A stretch of 64,000 bases of DNA, from contig NC_087076.1 of the NCBI RefSeq assembly GCF_026151205.1, positions 2,689,902 to 2,753,901 of the forward strand. The letters are read 5' to 3'. Positions 10,482 to 22,961 of the stretch are shown here, one piece after another. Position numbers and translations under genes: made by a program. Source of the stretch: Bolinopsis microptera (Eukaryota > Ctenophora > Tentaculata > Lobata > Bolinopsidae). Numbering within the stretch: the first letter of the stretch is position 1; each line of letters opens with the position of its first letter. The notes below the pieces were generated by a model that had not been told where the DNA came from, did no database searches, and saw only the letters and a program-made list of their open reading frames with translations.

Positions 10482-12341
10482 TTCCCCCTACTTTAAAAAA
10501 GAAAAAGTACTTACTAATAATTTAACTCATGACTTTTACAATCTTAAAGTCATAACTCCCTATACTTTCTTTGTTAAAAAATACTATCCGACTATCCGAG
10601 TTAAAATTAGGAAATAAACTCTAGCAAAAACCGTAGAGTTAAGAATATTCTAATCCCCACACGCAACACAAAAACGTGTCGTGCGCGCTAAACGAAAAAG
10701 ATACTTTCTATGAGTTTGAGCTACAAATGCGCGGCTCAAACAAAGGCAAATCTAATACGTGTCATGTCCACTGTCATAAAAGCAGATAACTAAAAAAGCA
10801 GTTAACGATTATTCCATATTCGGCGAGTCACGTGGTACAGGTGGATTAAATCTCTGGTAACGCGGGAAAAACATCCGCTGTAAAACAGGCTAGTGGCTAA
10901 AAAGACTGCCTTCCACGCTGAGCGTGAGATCTGAGAGATATAATACTTGTACAAAACGTCCGATAGAATTAATACAGTCTAACTATTAGCTAATTAACTA
11001 TCAAAGTTCTTAATACGAAAATCTCTTTTCTATGAACGGAATTGAAGCATCGTTCTAGGACTGACAGGTGCACAAAAAATACCCGTCCAACACTGTAATC
11101 AAGTGTGATCTTTAGAGATTTCTGTATCGAGTTATCTTAATGACAGAAAAACTGCGTACTAAAACTAAATATTAGGAGCTATTCAAGCTTTAAACACAAC
11201 CTCTAGAGAGTCAATAATGAGTCACTAACAAATCATTGACACACACCACTGTACTAAACAGTTCTAAAACGTAAAATACATGAATTCTGTCGTTTAAAAA
11301 CAGGTTCAAACTGAGTCCCTAAAGGCTCGGGATCAGTGAAGAACATGTAATAGCATGTTGATCGAAACGACAGCATTCTTATAAAACCAAAAACTCACGC
11401 TGAGCAATCTGCTCCTAGCTCATCCCAACAGAAAATACCAAACATCCCCTGTTAACACTTCCTACAGAAGATGCAAGTTAATAAAGTAATATCAGGTAAA
11501 CACATTGATGTCTTTGAAAAGAAAGGATCGTCTTTCTGAAAAGTAAGTTTGAATCTGAAATGTTAGACTTTTAGAAGTAGGAATCTGAAATATTCTGTTA
11601 GCGGTAAGTTTATTACACATGTCACGTACAAAATGTACTTTAAATTGTATCTATTAATCCTTATTATCTCTACACCATGTAATAGAAAATTTAGCAAATC
11701 AACTGACAAATGTGACCGTGCGCTACAACACAAAGAAAAGGAGCGCTAAAGCTGGTACACACGTCTAAATTCGCTAACTAATCTATCTTTCTCCCAAAAT
11801 TGTTGAAAATTTAGCAAATACAACCAAAGTTCAGTTACCAGACTAAGAGAAAAGAAAAGAAAGGATAGACTGGTTCCTAAAAATGGGATTCACTAACTTT
11901 TCATCAAACATTCCCAACTTACTACATTCTCAGTAAAAAATATGAACTAACGACAAAAAATTGTCAAAATATCCTTCCCAAAACTTCTGTTCGAGAAACT
12001 TCTCTAGAACATAAAAACACAAAATTAATATACGTGTAAAGAGTTACAAATGTTTAAAAGATTAAAATCTGTTAAATACAAACACTTCGTGCATGGTTAA
12101 AAGTCTCTGAAAGGTGAAAAATGTAAAAATGACTCGTTACAAATTGGTAATTCTAACAATACTAATATATACACACACATTTAAAGTTAAAAGTTATTAC
12201 AAATGACGTTAAAAAGTTATTGTTTAACCAAATTGACATTTCAAACAACAAATAATCCGAGCAAAAATATTCAAATTTCTTTCTACAACATAAAGTCCAA
12301 AACAGTTATACTCTCTCTGACATATTCACAGTATCCTTGAT
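10482..12341 (-). other. Internal non-coding part of the LTR element next to its 3' LTR
   Basis: A purine tract (CCCCCTACTTTAAAAAAG on the plus strand) abuts the LTR. The rest is AT-rich with no recognisable frame. Confidence 0.5.
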
Positions 12342-13163
12342 CTATGACTTAAGCGAGCTTGCTGAAAACTGCACCTCTCTTCGTGAGACATCCTGAACAA
12401 TCTTTAACCTCTGCACTTGTACAGAGTTATCCAACTCAACTGATACGGGTTCACCGTTTGACTCGTCCAGTCGTACATTGTAAAGATTTTTGTTCTTCCT
12501 TGTAGGTTTCCCGGCTCTACCTATCACCAAGGCATTATTCCAATCATCACTCTCCGAGGATCTGAACCTGATAATGTCATTCTTCTTTACACCCACGCCT
12601 GTTCTGGTTTGACACACACTTTCCCAATCCGACTGATTCACTGACAGATCTGACAGATTCACACTCCCTGAAACTGAACTTACAGTTCCATGGTCATCTG
12701 GCTCAATTTCTGTCTCAATTTCTGGCTCACTTTCTGGCTCACTGTCTTGATCCACATTACCTGAAACTGAGCTCACAACTCCATGGTCCTCTAGCTCACT
12801 ATCTGGCTCAATTTCTGGCTCATTGTCTTGCACACTCTCATTGTCAGCTCCACTGAATGTTTCTAACTCCTCCTCTTGATCACTTTCATCGTCACTTAGT
12901 GACCATGGCGATGTAATCTTCTCCTCTAAAACAGGACGGACCTTAATTTCTGTTGCATGATTAGTTCTTCCAGAATCTGTTTGGCTGATAGAACTTTCAC
13001 ATCGTCCTATGGGTATCATCATGTGTCCTGACTTAGTGATCACTAGATCCCCTATCAAGATTCTAAAAAAAGTGCGATGAGATTGGATTTTGAGACTAAA
13101 AATGCGATTTCCCCCCCCCCCCCCCCCCCCCCCCCCCCCAGACTGCAAGATTTCTTGCCCCAC
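12342..13163 (-). CDS. LTR element: integrase C-terminal-like and acidic tail region
   Basis: A 273-codon frame with an acidic Glu/Asp/Ser repeat region, then NDIIRFRSSESDDWNNALVI and GRAGKPTRKNKNLYNVRLD. These resemble the chromatin-facing tail found after integrase in many metazoan gypsy-like Pol proteins. It is treated as a fossil part of the LTR element. Confidence 0.55.
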   Translation of the reverse strand: MGQEILQSGGGGGGGGGGNRIFSLKIQSHRTFFRILIGDLVITKSGHMMIPIGRCESSISQTDSGRTNHATEIKVRPVLEEKITSPWSLSDDESDQEEELETFSGADNESVQDNEPEIEPDSELEDHGVVSSVSGNVDQDSEPESEPEIETEIEPDDHGTVSSVSGSVNLSDLSVNQSDWESVCQTRTGVGVKKNDIIRFRSSESDDWNNALVIGRAGKPTRKNKNLYNVRLDESNGEPVSVELDNSVQVQRLKIVQDVSRREVQFSASSLKS

Positions 13164-13367
13164 AAATTACTTTGTATTTAAAAAGATGTCCCTTTGTAAG
13201 CGAAATTGTAAGTATGTCGCTTTATGTCGCTCGATGTTTATTTCTCAGAATTGTAAGTATGCCGCTGTAATTTGGATCAATACATAACGAAAAATTTACG
13301 TGTGTATTTTTTTGAAGTATATAATGTTACATATTGATAATCTGATATGCCTCACGTAGCGCCCCAG

Positions 13368-13426
13368 TTTAGGGAACGGCCGCTAAGCAGCTGATCCCGG
13401 GTTCGAGTCCCGTCGACGGTCATTCT
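13368..13426 (+). other. tRNA-like sequence with a B-box, probably SINE- or tRNA-derived
   Basis: GGGTTCGAGTCCC at about 13401-13413 is a good RNA polymerase III B-box in a T-arm-like stem. The matching acceptor stem is not found and the anticodon arm does not fold, so this is not a working tRNA gene. It lies inside the LTR element on the opposite strand. Confidence 0.35.
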
Positions 13427-14029
13427 TTTGGCAATTATTAATTATTTTACTAAAATTATCACCAGAGCATCTTGTAATATACTTTATCTGATAAATTATA
13501 CAGTTCGTACTTCATCTAGAGAAGACTGGCATTTAAGGATTTGTCCGGGGAAGGCCTCGTTCATACTGGAACATATCAAATTATGGTGAACGGAGTTATC
13601 TGGTAATATTTGTTTTGTTTATGGCTAGAATTTAGAATGGAATCAATGTGATGAGGATCCAGAGTTACTTACCTGCTAGGATTAATAAGTCAGGTCTACA
13701 GTTGAAGAGACCCTTTTTCAAACTTTTAATGAAGAAATATCCACTGTGCCTATGGTAGTGTCAAGTATATTCATTATTCTGAGAAAGTCGACTTATTCGA
13801 TGAGTCGACTGTAGCCAGGAATAGTACCTTGAGATTTCGACCATTACCGGACCTCCTTTAATGGTAACCATGGTAACTATAGTAACCACTGTGAATCTTG
13901 ATCTTATAAACCGATTAATATCGACAACAACTAGTATCCTTTAAGACTTAGTCTTAGACAGTACAGAAAAGTAAGCCGTCAGAGTAACACAACCAGTAAT
14001 AATTCAAAACAATCAATACCAAAAGTTCA

Positions 14030-14209
14030 ATGACCATGAAAAGTCGGCTTGATGATGAAGACGAAAAGGCCAGCAAGTTAAAGAATAGTATGATGGGGCC
14101 GTTGCGCGCGACCGAATATGTAGTGCTGAAAGAGGGTGCCGAAATCTCGCAGCTAGACTCGCGATATTGGGGTGAGATTTATACTAAACTCGTCAAAATC
14201 TCGCACTAA
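14030..14209 (+). CDS. Small ORF of unknown origin inside the LTR element
   Basis: Fifty-nine codons begin MTMKSRLDDEDEKASKLKNS and continue as a charged peptide with DSRYWGEIYTKLV before a TAA. It runs against the direction of the LTR element, and a more GC-rich tract surrounds it. I do not recognise the peptide. It could be chance, or a fragment of host sequence captured by the element. Confidence 0.25.
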   Translation: MTMKSRLDDEDEKASKLKNSMMGPLRATEYVVLKEGAEISQLDSRYWGEIYTKLVKISH

Positions 14210-14369
14210 TTGCGCGGCTCAAATTTGTTATACTTTAACCACGTGATCTCACACCGCACTAAGTTCCGAATTCACAAAATATAAAGTACATTTTTGTGTC
14301 GCTTAAAACTTTTAAATTACATTTTTTCTATTTTCTCACACATTTTGTTGTTAGTTTTTTTTTCTGTGT

Positions 14370-15785
14370 TTATTTTAAGATTTTGTGCGATGAGCCTGTC
14401 TCGCCATCTCGCATGAATCTTGACCTGGGCACTAGATTCTCTTCTCCTCCGAAAGCATAAACTTTGTCAGTTTCAGTATCGATCTTCATCTTCATCTTTT
14501 TCATGGACTCTCTAGACAGTAACAGAGGAATATCATTTTCCACAATAAACACGTTTAAAGTTACTTTCTGACCACATATTGTTACTGGGAGTGCTTTTTG
14601 TATCCTGGCTGTAACTGCATCTCCATCCCCGAAACAAAAATTCTTCTCACAAGGAGTCACTTTGACCTCTTCATGTTCAGCTGATGTGAGAGATTCCTCG
14701 AAGACTGTCAGCCATTTCTTTCCACACACTGTGGAGCTAGCACCTGTATCTAAAAGTGCTTTATTTGTCGCTTCTCCCATAAGGTACGTGATACACTTGT
14801 TTTCATCTTTTAGTTTAAAGTCAGACTCAAAGAATGTAAGCTTCTTCTCTCCAAATGTGTTGTACTTACAGTCTCTCATCATATGGTCTGTTTCCTTACA
14901 AATATGACAACGTAAGGGTCCTGATTGTTGGGCTTGTGCTCCTCGTCTGGATCTAAATGGAGCTTGTTGATACACGTTTCCTGAACTCTGTCCTTGAAAC
15001 GCAGGTCTTTGTCCGAAGGGTCTTTGTCCGAAAGGTCTCTTAGATGAATAAAAATCCCTGTGTTGGTGGTATCTTTGTTGATAAAAAACTTTCTGAGGGT
15101 CTTCCTCCTGGTTGCTCTGGTCCTCACCAAAATGTTCTGAATTGTTGATGTCGTACTGTTGAAAATAAGTATTTACAGGCTCTTCTTTAATCTTTGGTTT
15201 TCCGATGGAATATGTTTCATCGCTTGCGCCGCTTGCGCTTGATGAAGAAGAAGATGTATTAGTATAATCTTCTCCGTATGCTCTCTTAAGCTGGGATTCC
15301 ATATTCTCGTAGCTTAACTTAGAGACCGTTGCCCTGATTAACGTCTTTTGATGGTCCGAGAGATTAGCATGATGTAATAAGAAGTACGCTAGTACTCCAT
15401 CTTCAAATACCACAGTAGCACCACGCTTCTGCACAAGGCTCTTGTAACGATGGCTAAATTCTCTCACATACTCTTCCATGGGCACTTCCTTGGGTCTTCT
15501 GTAGTTCATGAAGCTGTCAATGGACGTAAAGACTGACTGAGTCTGGTCTTTTTCATATAACTTGTCCAGCTCAGCAATGAGAACATCTATTCCTCCTGCT
15601 TTGGACAATTCTTCCACGTCCAGCTGTATAGCAACAGCTTCTAGTTTTCCAGACATATTCATGATTAATGCAGCTGCTCCTGCCTCAGGCTTGATGGTGG
15701 TCACCTTCTTCCACCACTGAACTCTCCGTTTCCAATCTGTATAGTTGGCCTTCTCATCAAGAACAGGTACTTTATCACCTCCCAT
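14370..15785 (-). CDS. LTR element: Gag with zinc knuckle and aspartic protease
   Basis: A 471-codon frame starting just inside the 5' LTR primer site. It has a capsid-like N-terminal half (NYTDWKRRVQWW, then a region ending in YGEDY), a Gln/Arg-rich linker, a CCHC knuckle (CHICKETDHMMRDCK), and a retropepsin-like active site ALLDTGASSTV. Gag and protease share one frame. It is a fossil or near-fossil component of the element at 9648-16715. Confidence 0.85.
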   Translation of the reverse strand: MGGDKVPVLDEKANYTDWKRRVQWWKKVTTIKPEAGAAALIMNMSGKLEAVAIQLDVEELSKAGGIDVLIAELDKLYEKDQTQSVFTSIDSFMNYRRPKEVPMEEYVREFSHRYKSLVQKRGATVVFEDGVLAYFLLHHANLSDHQKTLIRATVSKLSYENMESQLKRAYGEDYTNTSSSSSSASGASDETYSIGKPKIKEEPVNTYFQQYDINNSEHFGEDQSNQEEDPQKVFYQQRYHQHRDFYSSKRPFGQRPFGQRPAFQGQSSGNVYQQAPFRSRRGAQAQQSGPLRCHICKETDHMMRDCKYNTFGEKKLTFFESDFKLKDENKCITYLMGEATNKALLDTGASSTVCGKKWLTVFEESLTSAEHEEVKVTPCEKNFCFGDGDAVTARIQKALPVTICGQKVTLNVFIVENDIPLLLSRESMKKMKMKIDTETDKVYAFGGEENLVPRSRFMRDGETGSSHKILK

Positions 15786-15881
15786 GATGAAAACTGAAAT
15801 CTAGTGTTAGGTGTTAAGTGTTAGTTAAAATATACAAAAAATAAATACGGTCCGGTGTAACGTCGTTCTTCCTGCTACCAC

Positions 15882-16715
15882 TGTTGGAACCCTGTTCTTG
15901 GGTTAATTAAATAACAAATAATACTCAATTATTATAAATACAAATTAGATGAATAAAGAGGTTATACAAATCTTGTGTCAAAAGTAACCTTGTTACTCTA
16001 CAATGTACTCTCTTAAATAGTGAATGATTGATATGGTGTGACTCAGTAACTCACACTACTCTGCTCTGACTAATAGTTAAAAACACATTTCAATACTAAA
16101 CTAAACAATGTCTTTTTTACTATTAGATTAAACTACTATTAAATTAAAACTACTACTCCTGATGATGATGTTCTTCTTACTATATGAGGGACTTCTGAAT
16201 GATGAGGACTTCAAGTAAAACTGGAACTGATAACTATAAAACAAAACCCTGGGGGAAAACTACCGTGAGTAAAGTGAAAGGTAATCCACGTGAAACTATA
16301 AATGAAAGTGAAAGAGGAAGCGGGAACTCCTAGACTAAACTACTAAACTATAACTATAAACTACTTACCACTCTTTCCACGTCACAGAACACAGATAGTA
16401 TCTGTCGACTGGAATCTGTGGGATCACTAAAACAACGTCACTCCTCTCCCTTCTGCTACGCTAGAGTCTGGAGTCGACAACGTCACTCCTCTCCCTTCTG
16501 CTACGCTAGAGTCTGGAGTCAACTAAACACTGGACACTCCTCTCTCTTCTGTTACTTCAACTAGAGTCTGGAGTCGAGCCTTGTCTGCCTTCTGGAGTCC
16601 CTTTACCCCAACACTGTATATACAATCACTGGAACTAAACCTTTGCTAAAGTGAGATACAGGGTTAGTAATATGAAGTACAAAAACAAGCTACAAATAGA
16701 ATTAAGATTCTAACA
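15882..16715 (-). repeat. 5' LTR of the LTR element
   Basis: Same 834-bp length as the other LTR and almost the same sequence. The primer-binding site lies immediately beside it at about 15871-15881. Confidence 0.9.
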
Positions 16716-16910
16716 CTTCTTACCGTCCCACCGGGAAGCTTTCTCTTCCTACCAGGAAGCTTCCTGCCATCCCACCGGGAAGCTTCCTTTCATCTCACCT
16801 GGAAGCTTTCTCTTATATTACAACCAGGAAGCTTCCTCCTTTCCCACAGGGAAGTTTCGTGCATTTCTACAGGAAAGCTTACTTTTTTCCCACTGTGAAG
16901 CAAGCCCTTC
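16716..16910. repeat. Minisatellite built on GGAAGCTTCC
   Basis: About seven diverged units of 25-30 bp, each with a CAC(C/A)GGGAAGCTTCCT-like core. Similar diverged units lie at 9605-9647, left of the LTR element, so the LTR element landed inside this array and split it. Confidence 0.75.
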
Positions 16911-18586
16911 TATCAACAAATTATCATCAAAATTTCTATAAACAACTTTTTTTTTTAATCAATTTTTTTCGAGCGTGCTAAATCACTCTATGATCGATCT
17001 TCGAGATTTTTCTAAAAGGGTCCCTGACAGCTACAGTTGAAACCAACTTGAATCGATGTATTTTTGAACGCTGAATGACATAGGGTTAAAATGCTCCCCT
17101 GGTGAGATATTGGCGAAAAACTATCTTGATCACGTGATATGACTACACAAGGAAGTTGGTATAATTTCTCGTTAGGGTTTGGGTTTCAGCATATGCTTTT
17201 GTTAGGTATATGGTTAGGGTTAAGGTTGGGATTAGATTAGATGGTTAGGGTTTCGAATAGTCATTCAAGGCCACCTAGAGAACGGGTTAAAAAAGTCACG
17301 TGATAGTCGAGTGTAGAGTGATTAATCATCATCCAACTTTCCCCTGAAGTGTACCCACTTTTGAAAGGTAAGAACTATTGTCAAAACTATTGTCCTCAGC
17401 AGGCTTGGAGAGAAAGTATGATGGCCTCAAAATTTGTTCGAATTAGCAATCTGTATTATAATTCGAAAGATTATGTTTGTAAGGAAAACAAAATTTAAGG
17501 AAAACAACATAATTTAAATTTTGTTTGCCATGCATGTTTGTTGCCATTTATGTATGTATATGATATGACCGCCCACGTTCAAATTAGGTTGCATAGCATC
17601 GAGGATGGAAAGTGCACGTGTAATGTTTGTTGTATTACATAATAATCGGTTGTATCTTTGGTTGGGATGGATATTTTTTGATGCAATTAAAACTCCTCCC
17701 TGTTAGGAAAACAAATTTTTTAAAAGGAAAACAAATTTAAATTTTGGTATTTATTAATAACAATCAAAACATATCATATCATTTTAAAAAAACTGCACGT
17801 TGGTTGACTGCCTCAGTAAGGTGAATAATTTAAGCTTGAAGGTGCCCTGCGCATTTACAGAACCTCATGCGGCGATCACATGATCATGAGGACCTGAGAG
17901 CACCAAATTTATTTTAAAGTTTCTAGAAATCATACGAGTTACTCATGCTTTTTTTTATAGGAGTGCAGATTGTCAGGTATTTCATTCATTTATACTTAGT
18001 CGGTTCAAAGCTGTATATTTAGAACTCACTATTGTTTAAACTATTAAAGCAGAACGTAGATAATGGACAATATACCGATGACAATACCAAGGACCCGAGT
18101 GCCGCATTGACTTTTCCGGATCCGTTTTTACCGAAGGCTTATCCACCAGTTACTCATGCTGCATGTATTGTCTGATAATATTTATTTGTTTTATTCTCTA
18201 GCAAGCATTCTGTAAATTGGAGTGTCGTATTTATTATAAAAGAGCCAGCCAACCTCCGCATTATAATCTTTTGTGTGCCAAGTGCGTTACCACAGGTTTT
18301 CTAGTAACATTATAATTTGGATCTTAAGCTTACTGCAGATCAAATGATAATTGCGAATTTGAATTAAAACCAATGAGCAGGGCCAGGGGTGTCCTAAAAA
18401 TTCACTATTTCATTAGAAGTCTAATAAGTTGTGACTGAAAAATATATGTACACAAGTCGATAGGTAAAATAGACAAACAATTCCTATGCTGATATATTAT
18501 GCATATAATGTAAATACTATATATAATACGGATTGAGTTAATTTTAAGTATCTGCTTATTTAGTGAGGTAGAAATAGAGATGAAAG
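16911..18586. other. Upstream region of the dynein gene
   Basis: AT-rich with no gene. It contains degenerate TTAGGG-like words (about 17169-17250) and a duplicated GGAAAACAAATTTAAATTTTG block (near 17490-17520 and 17707-17745). The dynein promoter should lie near its right end, but I see no diagnostic element. Confidence 0.5.
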
Positions 18587-21500
18587 ATGTCTCTCAAGGC
18601 GATGCCGATTTGGATGTACCATGGTATTCAAGACGATTACCAGTTCAACGATGTTGCCAAGCCTGAAAACCTCACCAGACTTCCACCTCTCAATGAACAA
18701 GAGGTCATTGCAAGAATTGTGATTCACTTTGTTGTGTATTGTATAAAGATAACTGTTGTATTACTCAATGTTTTTAAAATTATTTCAGCCTTATCAAATA
18801 TTTTGACAGTTTGACAAAATCATCCATTTCAGGACACCCCTTACATTCCATGCATCCTTCACACTAGTTCCTGGACTAAAGCTGCTCCTTTTAAAGAAGG
18901 AAAACATTCCAGGGGAACCAGGTGATTTGCAAGAAATCCACAAATTTGAGAGTTTAATAACATCTTATTATTTACCTAATATTTCTTCCCCTTTTAAAAT
19001 CAAACTATTCTTCAACCCTTTAACAATTTCAGTAACCGGATTGCTAACAACTACACCCCATCATCCAAAGGACTGCGTATACACAGTCTAAAACAACCCT
19101 ATGTCCCTGAAAGAGCACCACCGTCGCCTCGAAAGCGACAGAAGATCACTCGGAGTAAAACCGCTGGTCCCAGATTGGTGAAAACAAGATCCAGTACAGA
19201 GCCTGAGCTGTCAGTCAGGGAATTTTGTCCACAGACAAAAGCTGCCTTAGCTGTTGAGTTCCCACCATACACTACACCTACCTTTGGGCTACCCAGATCT
19301 GCTGATCCAATTGAGCCTTGTCTTGGCAGGTAAACAGAAACATCTTTTAAATTCGTAATTTTAATGATTATACAGAGTCAAAACTATTCGATAATCCTTT
19401 TCTAAACCGGTATTTCGTGAAAATAGAATTTGAAAGTAAATTAAATTGCCAGGTACTATGACCTGATTGAAGTAGGTCTACCTAACGACATGGTGGCTCC
19501 TCTCTCACAAGACTGGGTCCATGCTGCTTACACTATGATTCCACCCCACCTCATTACCAACTTCCCTGATGTTAGTTGTAATAATATAGTACTATAAAAA
19601 CTACAAATACTACAAATACTACTAAAACTGATGTGACTTATTTCTTGATTTGTTCGTCCTGCCAATTATAGAAATAGTTGCAAAGACACAACAATGTTAT
19701 TTTACCGACTCAATAGTATAGCGTTCTGATAAGTATTAAATTAGTGTTTCAGCGACAACTAACTAAAGTTACATATTGCAGACAGTGTCGAAGTTAAACA
19801 TAGAGATGAAGGAGGGGTATGTAGACAGTTTGAAACAAGCAATACTGGACTACATACTGCTGGATACAAACGAGCAGGCCAGGTTGGGGGTGACATTGCC
19901 AGAGCAGGTACATTTTCCTCTGTTCCTTGTGTAGTTTATCTAACAAGTTAATAAAATTGTATCATAGATCTTATCATATCGGATAGTTCGAAATTGTTAA
20001 TATAAAGTAATTCTAATTGTTATTATCGATTAAGATATTCACACTCGAATTGTCAGGTAAAGTAAGGTTTTTCCTGGTTTAATACAGATTTTAGTATAGC
20101 GACTAATAAATCATATTACTATTTAGTAAAATTACTTTTGACTATGACAGGAGATAAAAAGTGCTGGACGAGAGTATTTTCCTTGGCACGAGAGAGTGGT
20201 GAGTGCCCGGGGTTTTCTGGAGAAATCGCTCCACTCTACTCACCCCATCATGCTGGACCTCCTCGAGTATTGGAGTCAGAAAATGAGTGATTTTAATCTC
20301 ATAAAGGTGGAGGAAATCAGAGAAGCTTTGCCGCTTACTATAGGTTTGTCAATATTATAACACTATATTGAACACGTCTATGCTGTCATGATGATGTGGC
20401 AACTTCAAAGCAAATACTTGACTTGGTCACTATGAACCTCTCCTTCTGACAGCACCATATCTGCAACTCAATGTCATGTGTCAAAATAAATAATCTCCCC
20501 ACTAGTAACGACGTCAATATATTCGCTCAAATTATTGTTTTAGAAAACTCATAACAGCTGTTAATAATGAACTCAATATTCACGATTTATGACCGGCAGA
20601 GCAAATCCAAGCGATGGTAGCGGCGCAGAGCAAAGCTGGAGCAGAGTTATTGGAGAAGGAATGGGTGGTTGAGTGTGTGGAGATGATTAAGAATCAGCAG
20701 TCCAGTATTGAGTCTATAGTTCCCCAAGACGAGGTACGGCCTTCAGTTTTCGTTCAGATTTATTATAATTTAAACTATTCTCGTTTTAAAGTGATAAATT
20801 TACCTACGTAGTGTACGGAGCTCTGGATATAAGTCCCTATAAAATGAACTCTAGTCCCTACTAATTGAGAATATATGTACTTCAAATAATTATCTAACAA
20901 AACCATTGTTCAAATCTAAGCAAAACAAATTTCAGAACGGCCGAAGATTGGCGATGGAGCACTTCTTTAGTGCAATAGCCACAGTTATGTCTAACCAGCT
21001 GCGTGGTGCAGTACAGAAGGCTCTAAATGATTTCATCGGCTTGTTGGAAGTGTATCGGAATGGTAACACTTACACTGGCGAATACGAGAGAGGATTACCT
21101 ACTCTCAAAAACGCGATTGTAATTGGCTTGGTGAGTTGGGAGGTTGACTAAGCACAACAAATTTCTGAAGTTATTTTGCTCAAATCTGTCACTCAACTAA
21201 TCGGCAACCTCGATCATGACAGTATCATGCCTTAAATCCTCTGAAAGAAACGTTAACCTCAATTAAGGGGGCAGGGGGGGTCTTTATGAAATTTCTCTCG
21301 AAATTGATTTTATAGTTGTTTCTGATAGAGGGGAGTGATATCTACCAGATGTTTTTGGTCCCATGAAAAAATTTTGTTCCTAGCCGAAATTATTGCCTGT
21401 CAAAGGTCAGCGCTCATGTGTAATTGTATTGCGCGAGCGATTTTCAATCGCGCGCCCTGAAAATCGAGTCTAAAAATCTATCTTCTCCTACATTTTTTGA

Positions 21501-22961
21501 AAATCTTGGACCTCGTTTTTTGACGATTTTTTCAGGTCCAAGATTTTCAAAATCGAATAAAAACTTTTCTAAGGCCTATCTTAAAATTCTGATAGACCAG
21601 AAGTTTCTAAATGGTCCTTAGAACATATCCTGAAAGTTTCAAGGTGATTGCTCAAAAAATGTAGGAGAAGATAGATTTTTAGACTCGATTTTCAGGGCGC
21701 GTGATTGAAAATCGCTCGCGCAATACAATTACACATGAGCGCTGACCTTTGACCGGCAATAATTTCGGCTAGGAACAAAATTTTTCCATGGGACCAAAAA
21801 TATCTGGTAGATATCACTCCCCTCTATCAGAAACAACTATAAAATTAATTTCGAGAGAAATTTCATAAAGACCCCCCCCCCCCTGCCCCCTTAAGATGCA
21901 CAGTATTGGTCTATAATTTAAGAATAGATGGATAATCTTAGCACCATCTTCCAGGAACCGAACCAGAGCTCAGCATCTGTTCAGTTTGAACCAAGTTTTA
22001 CAGACGTGTCAGCTGCTCTAGTGAACTGTTTAGCTATAATTGTTCTAAGTGTGGAGAAAATACCACGTGTAGAGAGCAAGCTGTTTATGGACAAAGATTC
22101 TGAAGAGTATGTTTAATTTACACTTTACTCTATTAGAGTTTAATTTTAATAAGTAAATTATCAAAGAAAATAAACTATTACGGCTTGACTGTGTAAATGT
22201 CACGTTGTTCCATAATGTTATAAGAGTGGAATGCCACCAGGCGTCATCTTTATGTCCTCCATAATATGGGACCGTTCAGAAGCTGCATAGTGACCATATT
22301 AGATACAAGAGAAACGCCACTTTAGGTCGCGACGAGAATTAGGACACAAATCGTACACACGATGACTTGTACAAAACAGCATTTGTTCGAAAAACTGACC
22401 AACATCAAGAACCTTTTATTATATAATAGAAAACAACTTTAATTAATTGGAAAAGGGCTCTGGAAATATATAATTGCTAATCAAGTCCCAGGTTTATAAG
22501 CTCGACCGGAACTGGTGACGACTGTGTTCTTGAGATTGTAAAGCGAGTGGAGGCTATAGTGGAGGTGAACATGCCCGGACCTATGAGTTACCGGTCAGTT
22601 TACAAGACTTACCAGCACTTACTGACACAGGAGGCTGAGAATAATACTGACCAGTTTCTCAGAGGAGAACACGATCTGTTGGAGTATCAGCAGGTTTGAA
22701 CTATCCGTTAATTTGAATTATCCGTTAATTTTACTCGCTGTCAGTTTGTATCGTATATCATATGTTGTAAAATGATCTAAATGATCATAACATACAGTAC
22801 TATCCTCAAGTGCTATCTCATTATATTATACTTTGAAAACAATAACAGTCCCACTTCATCAGGCTATCGAGAAACACAAATCTCTGACAGACAAAGTAAT
22901 GAAACTTATTGTTATTGTTCCTATGCACGCCTTCGAACTGAACTGTTCCAAGATGAACAAG
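18587..22961 (+). CDS. DNAH7: Dynein heavy chain exons 1-11: N-terminal tail (residues 1-583)
   Basis: Exons: 18587-18703, 18833-18921, 19033-19329, 19453-19570, 19782-19907, 20151-20343, 20600-20733, 20936-21130, 21928-22106, 22492-22693, 22863-22961. The start ATG opens [17 protein letters not shown]; a second ATG nine bases upstream is in another frame. Residues 70-170 form a basic, Pro/Ser-rich leader (PPSPRKRQK) that is probably disordered. Family-like tail sequence begins at about [13 protein letters not shown]. The tail carries intermediate or light chain contacts and docks the motor on the A-tubule. The first donor (GAG|GTCATT) is the least typical junction, and exon 1 is the least certain exon. 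Intron 8 holds the TTAA foldback element. Confidence 0.85.

Larger units (their letters stand above)
9648..16715 (-). mobile_element. LTR retrotransposon, Ty3/gypsy-like, minus orientation, recent insertion
   Basis: Two 834-bp direct repeats (9648-10481 and 15882-16715) begin TG and end CA, and the CTTCT duplication flanks the whole at 9643-9647 and 16716-16720. Read on the minus strand, the 5' LTR is followed by a primer site complementary to the CTGCTACCA end of initiator tRNA-Met. A gag-protease frame (14370-15785) comes next, then a long middle region, then a frame resembling the C-terminal part of an integrase (12342-13163), and a purine tract next to the 3' LTR. The LTRs are nearly identical, so the insertion is young. 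The ends look whole, but only part of the usual coding set can be recognised, so the copy is best regarded as broken. Confidence 0.85.

Noticed and set aside
13368-13440. Functional tRNA gene
   Set aside because: The B-box is good, but no acceptor stem partner or proper anticodon arm can be found.
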